From assembly GCF_005239125.1 (NCBI RefSeq), contig NZ_SZYE01000022.1:1-33429 (forward strand): a DNA stretch of 33,429 nt, read 5' to 3'. Made by a program: the position numbers and the translations under genes. Below are positions 1 through 9,358 of the stretch, in pieces; position 1 is the stretch's first letter, and every line of letters begins with the position of its first letter. A model generated the notes under the pieces. That model ran no database searches. It was not told the origin of the DNA and saw only the letters and a list, made by a program, of their open reading frames with translations. This stretch comes from Cellulomonas hominis. Its GTDB lineage: Bacteria; Actinomycetota; Actinomycetes; Actinomycetales; Cellulomonadaceae.

Positions 1-1
1 T

Positions 2-1363
2 CCGCGCCCGTTCCCGGGCGGTGCTCCGCAGCGGCCCCCGGCGCCCACCGGGTGGGGGTCGCCGTCCCCCTGGGGCGCCCCCGCGGGTCCCGCCGCGTCG
101 CCGTACGCCGTCCCCGGCGCCCCCGCCGGGACCCTCCCGCCGACCCCGCTGCCGACGGACCCGGCTGCCGCGCCCGCGCCGACGCTGCTGCCCCCCGGGG
201 CCCTGCCGCCCCCGATGCCCGATCTCGGCGTCCCGGCCCGGGGCCGGCGACGCAGCCGCGGTCGCCGGCTGCCGCTCGGCGTCGTCGCCGGGCTGGTCGT
301 GGCGGCCTTCGGCGCGGGGCTGCTGGGCGGCGTCGTCGGCGCGCGGCTCGACCGCGACGACGCGCACCTGGCGGACGCCGGCCTGCCCGCCGCCGTGGGC
401 ACCGGCTCGGGCGACCGCGCCCCGGACAGCGTCGCCGGCATCGCCGCCGCGGTGCTGCCGTCCGTGGTGTCGATCGAGGTGTCGTCCGCCTCCGGGGGGT
501 CGACCGGGTCGGGGCTCGTGCTCCGGCAGGACGGCTACATCCTGACGAACCACCACGTGGTCGCCGGCGCGGCGGGTGCGGGCTCGTCGATCGTCGTGCT
601 GCTGGCCGACGGGTCCCAGCTGCCCGGGACGGTCGTCGGCAGCACGTCCGACTACGACCTCGCGGTCGTGAAGGTCGAGGCCGAGGGGCTGACCCCGCTC
701 GTGCTGGGCGACTCGGACCAGGTGCAGGTCGGCGACCCGGTGGTCGCGATCGGTGCGCCGCTGGGCCTCGCCGGCACGGTGACCACCGGCATCGTGAGCG
801 CGCTCAACCGGCCCGTCGCCGCCGGCGACGGCGCCGAGGAGACCGCGTTCATCAACGCGATCCAGACGGACGCGGCGATCAACCCCGGCAACTCCGGCGG
901 GCCCCTCGTGAACGCCGCCGGCGAGGTCGTCGGGATCAACTCCGCGATCGCCCAGCCGCCGGGCGCCTCGGCCACCAGCGGCGGCAGCATCGGCCTCGGG
1001 TTCGCCATCCCGTCCAACCAGGCGCGGCGCACCGCCGAGCAGCTGATCGAGACCGGCGTGGCCACCTACCCGGTGATCGGCGTGCTGCTCGACGGGTCGT
1101 ACACGGGGGAGGGCGTGCAGGTCTCGTCCGAGCCCCAGGGCGGCCAGCAGCCCGTGACCCCGGGCGGTCCGGCGGAGCGCGCGGGCATCCGGGCCGGCGA
1201 CGTCATCCTGGCGATCGACGGCCGGCCCGTCACCGCCTCGGACGAGCTGGTGGTGGCGATCCGCGCCCGGAACCCCGGGGACGCCGTCACGCTCCGGGTG
1301 CGGGCGGCCGACGGCGCCGAGCGGGACGTGCGCGTCGTCCTCGACGAGTCCGCCCAGGGCTGA
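2..1363 (+). CDS. htrA: HtrA/DegP-like trypsin-type serine protease with PDZ domain (5' partial)
   Basis: Membrane-anchored envelope protease of the HtrA family, expected to degrade or refold damaged exported proteins. The frame is open from base 2 with no stop, and the residues before the ATG at 215 are Pro/Gly/Ala-rich, as in the cytoplasmic tails of actinobacterial HtrA proteins. The gene therefore most likely begins left of the window and 215 is an internal Met. After an Arg-rich stretch comes one membrane segment (bases ~275-345), then the protease domain. The catalytic triad is visible: His in TNHHVV (codon 554-556), Asp in DYDLAVV (656-658) and Ser in NPGNSGGPL (893-895). A C-terminal PDZ domain contains GGPAERAGIRAGDVI. 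The next gene, tatB, lies 105 nt downstream. In M. tuberculosis the order is sigE-rseA-htrA-tatB, so an anti-sigma factor gene may lie just outside the left edge (inference). Confidence 0.93.
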   Translation, partial: PRPFPGGAPQRPPAPTGWGSPSPWGAPAGPAASPYAVPGAPAGTLPPTPLPTDPAAAPAPTLLPPGALPPPMPDLGVPARGRRRSRGRRLPLGVVAGLVVAAFGAGLLGGVVGARLDRDDAHLADAGLPAAVGTGSGDRAPDSVAGIAAAVLPSVVSIEVSSASGGSTGSGLVLRQDGYILTNHHVVAGAAGAGSSIVVLLADGSQLPGTVVGSTSDYDLAVVKVEAEGLTPLVLGDSDQVQVGDPVVAIGAPLGLAGTVTTGIVSALNRPVAAGDGAEETAFINAIQTDAAINPGNSGGPLVNAAGEVVGINSAIAQPPGASATSGGSIGLGFAIPSNQARRTAEQLIETGVATYPVIGVLLDGSYTGEGVQVSSEPQGGQQPVTPGGPAERAGIRAGDVILAIDGRPVTASDELVVAIRARNPGDAVTLRVRAADGAERDVRVVLDESAQG

Positions 1364-1373
1364 CCCGGGGCCA

Positions 1374-1415
1374 CCCGGGGGCCGCCCCGGGCCCCGACCC
1401 GGGGCCGCCCCGGGG
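1374..1415 (+). terminator. GC-rich tandem palindromes after htrA
   Basis: Two near-identical 18-nt units (1374-1391 and 1398-1415) of CCGGGG/CCGCCCCGG type lie between htrA and tatB. They can fold in several alternative GC hairpins, for example GGCCCCG-ACC-CGGGGCC at 1390-1406. No U-tract follows. This is probably the htrA terminator, but the alternative folds make the exact structure uncertain. Confidence 0.35.
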
Positions 1416-1455
1416 CCCGGGGGCCGGACCGCTAGGTGGGGGGCGCCCCGGACGG

Positions 1456-1461
1456 TAGCCT
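1456..1461 (+). promoter_or_regulatory. -10 box of a leaderless tatB promoter
   Basis: TAGCCT fits TANNNT and lies 7 nt before the GTG at 1469, with no Shine-Dalgarno sequence between. This spacing puts the transcription start on or next to the start codon. Confidence 0.5.
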
Positions 1462-1468
1462 GGGGCGC

Positions 1469-1858
1469 GTGTTCGGGATCAACGGCGGCGAGCTGATCGT
1501 GATCCTGGTCGTGGCCGTGATCGTCATCGGCCCCACCCGGCTCCCGGGGTACGCCGAGCAGCTGGCCCGGCTGACCAAGCAGGCCCGGCACTTCCTCGCG
1601 GACGCCCGCCAGCGGGTGGACGAGGAGCTGGGCGACGAGGTCAAGGACATCGACTGGGCCTCGCTGGACCCGCGCAGGTACGACCCGCGGCGCATCGTGC
1701 GCGACGCCCTGCTCGACCCCGAGCCCACGCCCGCCGGGGCGCGCACCGCCGCCGCGGCGGCCACCGCCGGCACCGCGGCGCACGCCACCCGCGCCGCCCC
1801 CGCGACGACGCCGCTGCCGCCCGGCGCGCCCGCCCCGTTCGACGACGAGGCCACCTGA
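1469..1858 (+). CDS. tatB: Sec-independent (twin-arginine) translocase subunit TatB
   Basis: A 129-residue TatA/B-family protein. It begins with a short FGINGGEL stretch, then one N-terminal membrane helix (about residues 7-22, LIVILVVAVIVIGPTRLP), the hinge Gly-Pro, an amphipathic helix (YAEQLARLTKQARHFL) and a charged then Ala/Pro-rich tail. This is the TatB pattern: it would act with TatC as the receptor for folded twin-arginine substrates at the membrane. An in-frame start at 1436 exists, but GTG 1469 is preferred because translation from it begins exactly at the conserved FGI/NGGE segment and a -10 box lies 7 nt upstream. The position directly after htrA matches the actinobacterial htrA-tatB order. 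A TatA assignment is possible but less likely given the long tail and the neighbourhood. Confidence 0.85.
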   Translation: MFGINGGELIVILVVAVIVIGPTRLPGYAEQLARLTKQARHFLADARQRVDEELGDEVKDIDWASLDPRRYDPRRIVRDALLDPEPTPAGARTAAAAATAGTAAHATRAAPATTPLPPGAPAPFDDEAT

Positions 1859-3489
<1,631 letters not shown>

Positions 3490-3557
3490 CGCACGGGCGG
3501 CGTGCCCTGACCGGCGGCGACGCCCGGTCCCGGGATGCCGGGCCGCGGCCCGTTCCC

Positions 3558-3563
3558 TAGGGT
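3558..3563 (+). promoter_or_regulatory. -10 box of a leaderless promoter for the YihY/BrkB gene
   Basis: TAGGGT, 7 nt before ATG 3571, with no Shine-Dalgarno sequence between. It favours 3571 over the in-frame ATG at 3535, which lies upstream of this box. Confidence 0.55.
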
Positions 3564-3570
3564 CGTGGCC

Positions 3571-4614
3571 ATGGGAGTGCCGGCAGAACCGCAGGGCGCC
3601 GGCCGCGCGCACGCCGCCGCCGCAGCGACCACCGACGACGTCGCCGCGGGGAACCGGAGGGACGTCGGTGCCCGCGTGTACCCGGGCGGGTTCGCGGGGC
3701 TGGTCGCCCGGGCGAAGGCGGTGCTGGCCTGGTGGCAGCGCACCCGCGCGGCGCGGGCCAACGCCCGGTTCGGCGAGGCGGGCGGCGGCGTCCTCACGGG
3801 CGGCATCGCGTACGCCACCATCTTCTCCGTGTTCGCCGGGCTGACCATCGGCTACACGGTGTTCATGGCCGTCCTCGGCAACAACGACGCCTTGCGCCAG
3901 ACCGTGCTCGACACGATCGACGCGAACCTGCCGGGCCTCATCAAGACCAGCAGCGACGACCGGTCGGGCGTGATCGACCCCGACTCGCTCCAGCTCAGCA
4001 CCGGCGTCGGCGTCGCCGGCCTGGTCGCGCTGGTGGTGCTGCTGGTGAGCGCCATCTCCGCGATGGCGGCCCTGCGCACGGCCGTCCGCGCGATGTTCGC
4101 CGCGGAGCGCGCCGGCGGCAACGTCGTGTCCAGCAAGCTGCGGGAGCTCGGCGGGTTCGCCGGCATCGGCCTCGCCATCCTCGTCTCGGCCCTGCTCAGC
4201 ATCGCCACCACGACCGCCGCCGACTGGGCCCTCACCGCGCTCGGCCTGGACGGGTCGACGGTCGGGTCGGTCGTCCTGCGCGCCGCGGGCATCCTCGTGG
4301 CCTTCGTGGTCGACGCCGGGACCTTCGTGCTGATCGTCGTGGTGCTCGCGGGGCAGCGGCCGGCGTGGCCGGACCTGCGGCAGGGCATGCTCGTGGCCGC
4401 GGTCGGGCTCGGGGTCGTGCGGGTGCTGGGCACCTCGGTGGTGGCGGGCTCCGCGAACCGGAACGCGATCCTGGCGTCGTTCGCGGTGATCGTGACGCTG
4501 CTGATCTGGATCAACCTGATCGCCCGCATCGTCCTCCTCGCCGCGGCCTGGACGGCCGACCCGCCGCCGGCCGAGGACACCGACGCGGACGCGGCCGGGC
4601 CGGCCGCTCCCTGA
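3571..4614 (+). CDS. YihY/virulence factor BrkB family membrane protein
   Basis: A 347-residue polytopic inner-membrane protein. After a hydrophilic N-terminus of about 70 residues comes the family's re-entrant/TM region GGVLTGGIAYATIFSVFAG, then about five more hydrophobic segments ending in VIVTLLIWINLIARIVLLAAAW, the strongly conserved last helix of YihY/BrkB proteins. The C-terminal tail is short and acidic. The biochemical role of the family is unsettled: it was once annotated as ribonuclease BN, an assignment since withdrawn, and transport has been proposed. The start at 3571 is chosen over 3535 because a TAGGGT box lies 7 nt upstream. Co-location with trpS is conserved in mycobacteria (Rv3335c-Rv3336c, from memory). 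Confidence 0.9.
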   Translation: MGVPAEPQGAGRAHAAAAATTDDVAAGNRRDVGARVYPGGFAGLVARAKAVLAWWQRTRAARANARFGEAGGGVLTGGIAYATIFSVFAGLTIGYTVFMAVLGNNDALRQTVLDTIDANLPGLIKTSSDDRSGVIDPDSLQLSTGVGVAGLVALVVLLVSAISAMAALRTAVRAMFAAERAGGNVVSSKLRELGGFAGIGLAILVSALLSIATTTAADWALTALGLDGSTVGSVVLRAAGILVAFVVDAGTFVLIVVVLAGQRPAWPDLRQGMLVAAVGLGVVRVLGTSVVAGSANRNAILASFAVIVTLLIWINLIARIVLLAAAWTADPPPAEDTDADAAGPAAP

Positions 4615-4636
4615 CCGTCCCGGGGGGCCCGGCCGC

Positions 4637-4642
4637 TAGGAT
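4637..4642 (+). promoter_or_regulatory. -10 box of a leaderless promoter for the 97-residue membrane protein
   Basis: TAGGAT, 8 nt before ATG 4651, with no ribosome binding site. It is almost the same as the box before the preceding gene (TAGGGT). Confidence 0.5.
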
Positions 4643-4650
4643 CGGCGTCC

Positions 4651-4944
4651 ATGACCCAGCCCCCGCCGCGCCAGGACCCCAGCCGCCCGACCGCCGGGGA
4701 GCTGGCGCGGGACGCGGGCCGTGAGTTCGTGCGCTCGAGCGCCGAGGGCCTGGTCGTCGTGCTCGTCACCGGCCTGGTGATCCTGGTGCTGGCCGGGGGC
4801 CTCGGCTGGCTCGGCAGCGCGGTCGCCGGCACGATCGGGATGGCGGTGGGCGTGCTGGTCGGGCTCGGCCTGGTGGGGCTGGCCTGGCTGGTGCTGGTCC
4901 TCACCGGTGCCGCGGACGCCGTGCGCCGGGTGCGCCGCCGCTAG
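4651..4944 (+). CDS. Small two-helix membrane protein of unknown function
   Basis: I do not recognise this 97-residue protein. It has a Pro/Arg-rich hydrophilic N-terminus (residues 1-30), two strongly hydrophobic segments (about 33-55, GLVVVLVTGLVILVLAGGL, and 58-88, Gly/Val/Leu-rich with glycine-zipper-like spacing), and a short basic tail ending in RRVRRR. The basic tail suggests both termini face the cytoplasm. It lies 36 nt after the YihY/BrkB gene but has its own TAGGAT box 8 nt before the ATG, so it may be transcribed alone. It ends 40 nt from the convergent WXG gene. The codon pattern matches its neighbours, so it is probably a real gene. Confidence 0.7.
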   Translation: MTQPPPRQDPSRPTAGELARDAGREFVRSSAEGLVVVLVTGLVILVLAGGLGWLGSAVAGTIGMAVGVLVGLGLVGLAWLVLVLTGAADAVRRVRRR

Positions 4945-4984
4945 ACGTCGGCGCCCGCGGCCGCCGCAGCGCGACGGATGCGGG

Positions 4985-5920
4985 TCAGCGCGCGAACGGA
5001 GGCTCGGGGATCCGGTCGTCGACGTCGTCGAGGACGTCGAGCACGGGCCGCGCGCCGTCGATCACCGGGCGCCCCGCGCCCACCGCGGGCCCGAGGACGT
5101 CGTCGAGGCGGTCCCGCACGGGCGTCTGGATCCCCGTCCGGCCGTCGATCTGGTCGTCCGCCTCGTCCGCGGCGATGTCCCGGAGCGAGTCGAGCACGGA
5201 CCGGGCCCCCTCGCCCAGCGGGTTGCCCGTCAGGCCGGTCAGGTTGCTGACGACCGGCTTGAGGATCACGCCGTTGACCAGGAGCGTGCGGATCAGGAAG
5301 CCCTCGCGGGAGAACGTCTTCATCGCCTTGACCGCCTTGAGCAGGGCGGACAGCCGCTCGAGCGCGCTCGCGACCTTGGCGAGGACCGTCGCGATCCGGG
5401 AACCGGCGATCGCGGCCTCCGCCGCCGCTGCTGCTCCGCCGGCGACCGCCGAGGCGCCGAGCGTCACGAGCGACAAGGCGGCGCTGACCGCCAGGGTGAG
5501 CAGCGCCCACTCGATGAGCTCCTGGATGATCGTGGCGACGAGCTCCTCGGCGAGCTCGACCTCCATCGCCGCGTCCTCGAGGAACTCGGCGGTCTCCCGG
5601 GTGTCGTCCGCGAGCTGGTCCACGGCGGTCAGCAGCTCGCGCATCGCCGCCTGGAACGCGTCGTGGGCGTCACCTTCCCAGGCGGAGGAGAGCGGGGCGA
5701 TGACGTCCCGGTGGTGCTGCGCGAGCCGGTCGATGGTCGTGCCGAGGTCGCGCCACCGCTGGGCGGTCGAACGCACCTCGGCGGAGTCCCCGGTGACCGA
5801 GTCGAACATGTCCGCGAGGGGCTGCACCAGCGGACGCATCAGCGCGTCGACCATGCCGTCCAGCGGGGCCATCCAGCCGTTGATCTTGTCCCACACGGAG
5901 ACGGCACCGGTGACGCTCAC
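4985..5920 (-). CDS. WXG100-domain protein, putative type VII secretion substrate (311 aa)
   Basis: A 311-residue protein whose first ~125 residues look like the helical hairpin of WXG100 substrates, with the turn motif SAWEGDAHDAF (Trp81-Gly83) between two amphipathic helices. A hydrophobic Ala/Leu-rich segment follows (about 135-172), then a helical region (173-235) and an acidic C-terminus rich in DD pairs (245-305). No nuclease, ADP-ribosyltransferase or other toxin motif is visible and the C-terminus is not Cys- or His-rich, so calling it a toxin is not supported. The GTG start overlaps the previous gene's stop (GTGA, 5917-5920), making it the last of a three-gene coupled operon. No immunity-like gene follows on the same strand. 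Export would need ESX machinery encoded elsewhere. Confidence 0.75.
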   Translation of the reverse strand: MSVTGAVSVWDKINGWMAPLDGMVDALMRPLVQPLADMFDSVTGDSAEVRSTAQRWRDLGTTIDRLAQHHRDVIAPLSSAWEGDAHDAFQAAMRELLTAVDQLADDTRETAEFLEDAAMEVELAEELVATIIQELIEWALLTLAVSAALSLVTLGASAVAGGAAAAAEAAIAGSRIATVLAKVASALERLSALLKAVKAMKTFSREGFLIRTLLVNGVILKPVVSNLTGLTGNPLGEGARSVLDSLRDIAADEADDQIDGRTGIQTPVRDRLDDVLGPAVGAGRPVIDGARPVLDVLDDVDDRIPEPPFAR

Positions 5921-6237
5921 CGCAGCACCGCCTCGAGCCGGGCCTGCAGGTCGGCGACCTGCGCGTCGGTCTGCGCATAGCCGTCCGCGGTGACCGCGAG
6001 CCCGTCGCCGATGTTCCGGTACGCCTCGGTGAGCGCGGCGATCGCCTCGCCCAGGCCCGTGTAGCGGCTGCGGAACGCGGCGAGGATCTCGTCGGAGGAG
6101 ATCATCTTCCCCAGCGCGCCGTCCGGCAGGTCCGCGGCGGCGCGGTCGCTCTCCAGGGCGGCGAACTGCGCCGACAGGTCGTGGTGGGCGGCGCGCGCCC
6201 GCGCGAGCGCGCCGACGTCGACCCGGAAGGCCGTCAC
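5917..6237 (-). CDS. Small EspC/WXG-like helical-hairpin protein with YxxxD motif
   Basis: A 106-residue protein, nearly all helical, with two long helices around a central turn (LPDGALGK, about 37-44). It lacks a Trp-x-Gly but has YAQTD near the C-terminus (Tyr87-Asp91), which matches the YxxxD/E export signal of type VII substrates and the Y-x-x-T-D ending common in EspC-like proteins. Size, fold and the following WXG gene all suggest a secreted or partner protein of an ESX-type system. The start is GTG at 6237, overlapping the upstream stop (GTGA, 6234-6237); its own stop overlaps the next start the same way. The family assignment rests on the pattern only, so a cytoplasmic chaperone-like role is possible. 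Confidence 0.7.
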   Translation of the reverse strand: MTAFRVDVGALARARAAHHDLSAQFAALESDRAAADLPDGALGKMISSDEILAAFRSRYTGLGEAIAALTEAYRNIGDGLAVTADGYAQTDAQVADLQARLEAVLR

Positions 6238-6620
6238 AGGTCGCCCCGACGGCGCGCGTCGAGCTCGGCGTCCAGCCGCTCGGACGTGGTGGCCGGCACG
6301 CGGCCTGCGACCAGGTCCGCCCAGCCGTCCGCGCCGGGGATGCGCGACGTCAGGGCGACGACCTGCTCCTGCGCCCGGGCCTGCGCGGCCGCGAACGCCT
6401 CCAGGACCGCCGATCGCAGGGCGTCCGGGGAGACCCGCTCCGCCTGCGGGGTGAACTCCACGTCCACCAGCGTGCCGCTCGGGCCGACGGTCACGGTCGC
6501 CACCCGGTCGCGGCTCTGCGCGCGCCCGCGCACGGTCGCCAGCTCGTCCCGGAGCATCGCCGCGGCCTCCAGCCGCGTGCGTGCCTCCGCCTGCACCTGC
6601 TCCACCCACGTCGACGCCAC
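6234..6620 (-). CDS. YbaB/EbfC-family protein (EspL-like) of an ESX-like cassette
   Basis: A 128-residue protein with the YbaB/EbfC pattern: an N-terminal helix (WVEQVQAEARTRLEAAAML), a beta hairpin with VTVGPSGTLVDVEF and a C-terminal helix (LRSAVLEAFAAAQARAQEQV), then a short tail. YbaB proteins are small dimeric nucleoid-associated proteins. In mycobacterial ESX-1 loci a YbaB-like protein, EspL, stabilises the co-secreted Esp proteins, and the placement here at the head of a WXG/EspC-like operon suggests the EspL-type role rather than general DNA binding. The start is GTG 6620, with a G-rich ribosome binding site (AAGGGGGG) just upstream. A TACGGT -10 box lies at 6647-6652. The other classic YbaB neighbours, dnaX and recR, are absent. 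Confidence 0.75.
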   Translation of the reverse strand: MASTWVEQVQAEARTRLEAAAMLRDELATVRGRAQSRDRVATVTVGPSGTLVDVEFTPQAERVSPDALRSAVLEAFAAAQARAQEQVVALTSRIPGADGWADLVAGRVPATTSERLDAELDARRRGDL

Positions 6621-6646
6621 GCGTCCCCCCTTTCCGTCGACTGCAC

Positions 6647-6652
6647 ACCGTA
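6647..6652 (-). promoter_or_regulatory. -10 box for the ESX-like three-gene operon
   Basis: TACGGT on the minus strand, 26 nt before GTG 6620. It would give a short leader of about 20 nt carrying the AAGGGGGG ribosome binding site. It lies just beyond the sdh terminator hairpin. Confidence 0.4.
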
Positions 6653-6660
6653 GCGGGACG

Positions 6661-6703
6661 CGGACGGCGCACCACCGGTGGTCCGCCGGTGGTGCGCCGT
6701 CCG
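6661..6703 (-). terminator. Terminator of the sdhCDAB operon
   Basis: A perfect 18-bp inverted repeat (6661-6678 with 6686-6703) around a 7-nt loop, starting 10 nt after the sdhB stop. There is no U-tract, as is usual for terminators in this base composition. It separates sdhB from the ESX-like operon on the same strand. Confidence 0.8.
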
Positions 6704-6712
6704 GGTGACAGA

Positions 6713-7480
6713 TCAGAACGCGCGGGTGATCATCGCGCGCTTGACCTCCTGGATCGCCTTGGTGACCTCGATGCCGCGGGGGCAGGCCTCGGTGCAGTTG
6801 AAGGTCGTCCGGCAGCGCCAGACGCCCTCCTTGTCGTTGAGGATCTCGAGCCGCTGCGCCGCGCCCTCGTCCCGGCTGTCGAAGATGAACCGGTGCGCGT
6901 TCACGATCGCCGCCGGGCCGAAGTACTGGCCGTCGGTCCAGAACACCGGGCAGGACGACGTGCACGCGGCGCACAGGATGCACTTGGTGGTGTCGTCGAA
7001 CCGGGCACGCTGCTCGGGGGACTGCAGCCGCTCGCGGGACGGCTCGGTGCCGGTGGTGATGAGGAACGGCATGATCTCGCGGTAGGAGGCGAAGAACGGC
7101 TCCATGTCGACCACGAGGTCCTTGATCACCGGCAGGCCCTTGATCGGCTCGACGGTGATCGGCTTGTCCGGGTTGAGGTCCTTGAGCAGGGCCTTGCACG
7201 CGAGCCGGTTGCGGCCGTTGATCCGCATGGCGTCCGAGCCGCACACGCCGTGGGCGCACGACCGGCGGAACGTCAGCGAGCCGTCGGACTCCCACTTGAT
7301 CTTGTGCAGCGCGTCGAGCAGCCGGTCGGTGCCGTGGGCGGTGACCGTGTGCTCCTCCCAGTACGCCTCGTCGCCGTGCGTCTCGGGGGTGTAGCGGCGG
7401 ATCTTGAGCGTGACCTCGAACGACGGGATCTCGCCGGCCTTCGGCTCGGGCGCGGCCGAGCGCTCTGCGACAGCAGTCAT
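6713..7480 (-). CDS. sdhB: Succinate dehydrogenase iron-sulfur subunit
   Basis: A 255-residue electron-transfer subunit of respiratory complex II, passing electrons from the SdhA flavin to the membrane anchor. All three cluster motifs are present: the plant-ferredoxin type [2Fe-2S] site (SCAHGVCGSD then RLAC), the [4Fe-4S] motif CILCAACTSSCP and the [3Fe-4S] motif CRTTFNCTEACP. Asp in the third ligand position of the first cluster is also found in E. coli SdhB. The ATG start at 7480 shares one base with the sdhA stop (TGATG), so translation is coupled. The 18-bp hairpin 10 nt after the stop closes the operon. The length is normal for SdhB. Confidence 0.97.
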   Translation of the reverse strand: MTAVAERSAAPEPKAGEIPSFEVTLKIRRYTPETHGDEAYWEEHTVTAHGTDRLLDALHKIKWESDGSLTFRRSCAHGVCGSDAMRINGRNRLACKALLKDLNPDKPITVEPIKGLPVIKDLVVDMEPFFASYREIMPFLITTGTEPSRERLQSPEQRARFDDTTKCILCAACTSSCPVFWTDGQYFGPAAIVNAHRFIFDSRDEGAAQRLEILNDKEGVWRCRTTFNCTEACPRGIEVTKAIQEVKRAMITRAF

Positions 7481-9318
7481 CAGTACTTCCGCTCCATCGG
7501 CTGGTACACGGTGGTCACGACGGGCTTGGTGCCCAGGAGCACGACCGGGCGGCCGGGGCCCGGCTCGGGGACCTCCTCGCCCTTCGGCGCGGAGAGGGCG
7601 GGGGAGTCGACCGGCACGCCGGGGACCCGGCGGTACGCCATGGTGTGCTCCATGAAGCCCTCGTCGTCCCGCTTCGGGTAGTCCTCGCGGAAGTGCCCGC
7701 CCCGGGACTCGCGGCGGTTGAGCGCCCCCACGACGACGGTCTCGGCGATGTCGAGCAGGAAGCCCAGCTCGATGGCCTCGATGAGGTCGGTGTTGAACGC
7801 GCGGCCCTTGTCCTGGACCGACACCCGCGTGTAGCGCTCCTGGAGCACCTGGATGTCCTGGAACGCCTGGCGCAGCGACTCCGCGGTGCGGAACACCTGC
7901 GCGTTCGTGTCCATCGTCTGCTGCAGCTCGCGGCGGACGTCGGAGACGCGCTCGCCCTGGGGGCGGCCGCGCATGTCCTCGAGCTGGGCCACGACGGCGT
8001 CGGCCGGCGCGTCGGGCAGGTCCACCCAGGACGCCGTGGCGGCGTACTCGGCGGCCGAGATCCCGGCGCGCTTGCCGAACACGTTGATGTCGAGCAGCGA
8101 GTTGGTGCCGAGCCGGTTGGAGCCGTGCACGGAGACGCAGGCGACCTCGCCGGCCGCGTACAGGCCCTTGACGACGTGCGTGGTGTCCCGCAGGACCTCG
8201 CCCTCGACGTTGGTCGGCACGCCGCCCATCGCGTAGTGCGCGGTGGGGTACACCGGCACCGGCTCGGTGTACGGCTCGATGCCGAGGTAGGTCCGGGCGA
8301 ACTCGGTGATGTCCGGGAGCTTCGCGTCGATGTGCGCGGGGTCCAGGTGGGTCAGGTCGAGCAGGACGTAGTCCTTGTTCGGCCCGGCGCCGCGGCCCTC
8401 GCGCACCTCGTTGGCCATCGACCGGGCGACGATGTCGCGCGGCGCGAGGTCCTTGATCGTGGGGGCGTACCGCTCCATGAACCGCTCGCCGTCGGCGTTG
8501 CGCAGGATGCCGCCCTCGCCGCGCGCGGCCTCGGACAGCAGGATGCCGAGGCCCGCCAGGCCGGTCGGGTGGAACTGGAAGAACTCCATGTCCTCCAGCG
8601 GCAGCCCGCGGCGGTAGGCGAGCGCCATCCCGTCGCCGGTGAGGGTGTGCGCGTTCGAGGTGGTCTTGTAGATCTTGCCGGCGCCGCCGGTCGCGAGGAC
8701 CACGGACTTGGCGCGGAACACGTGGATCTCGCCGGTCGCGAGCTCGTACGCGACGACGCCCGACACGGCGACGTCCTCGCCGTCCGGGACCTCGCGGCCG
8801 GTGAGGTCGTGCGTGAGCAGCAGGTCCAGCACGTAGAACTCGTTGAAGAACGCGACCTCGTTCTTCACGCACTGCTGGTAGAGCGTCTGCAGGATCATGT
8901 GCCCGGTGCGGTCCGCGGCGTAGCAGGCGCGGCGCACGGCGGCCTCGCCGTGGTTGCGGGTGTGCCCGCCGAACCGGCGCTGGTCGATCCGGCCCTCGGG
9001 GGTGCGGTTGAACGGCAGGCCCATGCGCTCCAGGTCGAGCACCGCGTCGATGGCCTCGTTCGCCATGATCGTCGCGGCGTCCTGGTCGACCAGGTAGTCG
9101 CCGCCCTTCACGGTGTCGAAGGTGTGCCACTCGGGGTTGTCGTCCTCGACGTTGCCGAGCGCGGCGCACATGCCGCCCTGGGCCGCGCCGGTGTGCGAGC
9201 GGGTGGGGTACAGCTTCGAGATGACCGCCGTGCGGGTGCGGGCGGACGACTCGAGGGCGGCGCGCATCCCGGCGCCGCCGGCGCCGACGATCACGACGTC
9301 GAACTGGTGGGTCTGCAT
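7480..9318 (-). CDS. sdhA: Succinate dehydrogenase flavoprotein subunit
   Basis: A 612-residue catalytic subunit of complex II that oxidises succinate to fumarate. It has the FAD-binding [15 protein letters not shown] at the N-terminus, the flavin-attachment region [11 protein letters not shown] (His is the expected covalent FAD ligand), the substrate-site block [20 protein letters not shown], and later [10 protein letters not shown] and [12 protein letters not shown]. The start is ATG 9318, giving MQTHQFDVV; an in-frame TTG at 9336 is an alternative, but the GGAGG at that spot fits better as the ribosome binding site (11-nt spacer) for 9318. It lies 40 nt after sdhD and overlaps sdhB by one base. 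It would work at the cytoplasmic face of the membrane, in the citric acid cycle and respiratory chain. Confidence 0.97.
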   Translation of the reverse strand: MQTHQFDVVIVGAGGAGMRAALESSARTRTAVISKLYPTRSHTGAAQGGMCAALGNVEDDNPEWHTFDTVKGGDYLVDQDAATIMANEAIDAVLDLERMGLPFNRTPEGRIDQRRFGGHTRNHGEAAVRRACYAADRTGHMILQTLYQQCVKNEVAFFNEFYVLDLLLTHDLTGREVPDGEDVAVSGVVAYELATGEIHVFRAKSVVLATGGAGKIYKTTSNAHTLTGDGMALAYRRGLPLEDMEFFQFHPTGLAGLGILLSEAARGEGGILRNADGERFMERYAPTIKDLAPRDIVARSMANEVREGRGAGPNKDYVLLDLTHLDPAHIDAKLPDITEFARTYLGIEPYTEPVPVYPTAHYAMGGVPTNVEGEVLRDTTHVVKGLYAAGEVACVSVHGSNRLGTNSLLDINVFGKRAGISAAEYAATASWVDLPDAPADAVVAQLEDMRGRPQGERVSDVRRELQQTMDTNAQVFRTAESLRQAFQDIQVLQERYTRVSVQDKGRAFNTDLIEAIELGFLLDIAETVVVGALNRRESRGGHFREDYPKRDDEGFMEHTMAYRRVPGVPVDSPALSAPKGEEVPEPGPGRPVVLLGTKPVVTTVYQPMERKY

Positions 9319-9358
9319 CGGGGTCGATGCCTCCAAGACGAGAGGGGAGCGGGGGCGC

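Noticed and set aside
215-217. ATG 215 as the true start of the HtrA protease
   Set aside because: The frame is open to base 2 and encodes a Pro/Gly-rich stretch of the kind expected for a cytoplasmic tail. No ribosome binding site or -10 box precedes 215.
4985-5920. LXG-type toxin with immunity gene
   Set aside because: No catalytic toxin motif is visible in the C-terminus, and the next gene (4651-4944) is on the other strand with its own promoter.
9336-9336. TTG 9336 as the sdhA start
   Set aside because: It would bury the GGAGG inside the coding region. ATG 9318 has that site 11 nt upstream and gives the normal N-terminus.
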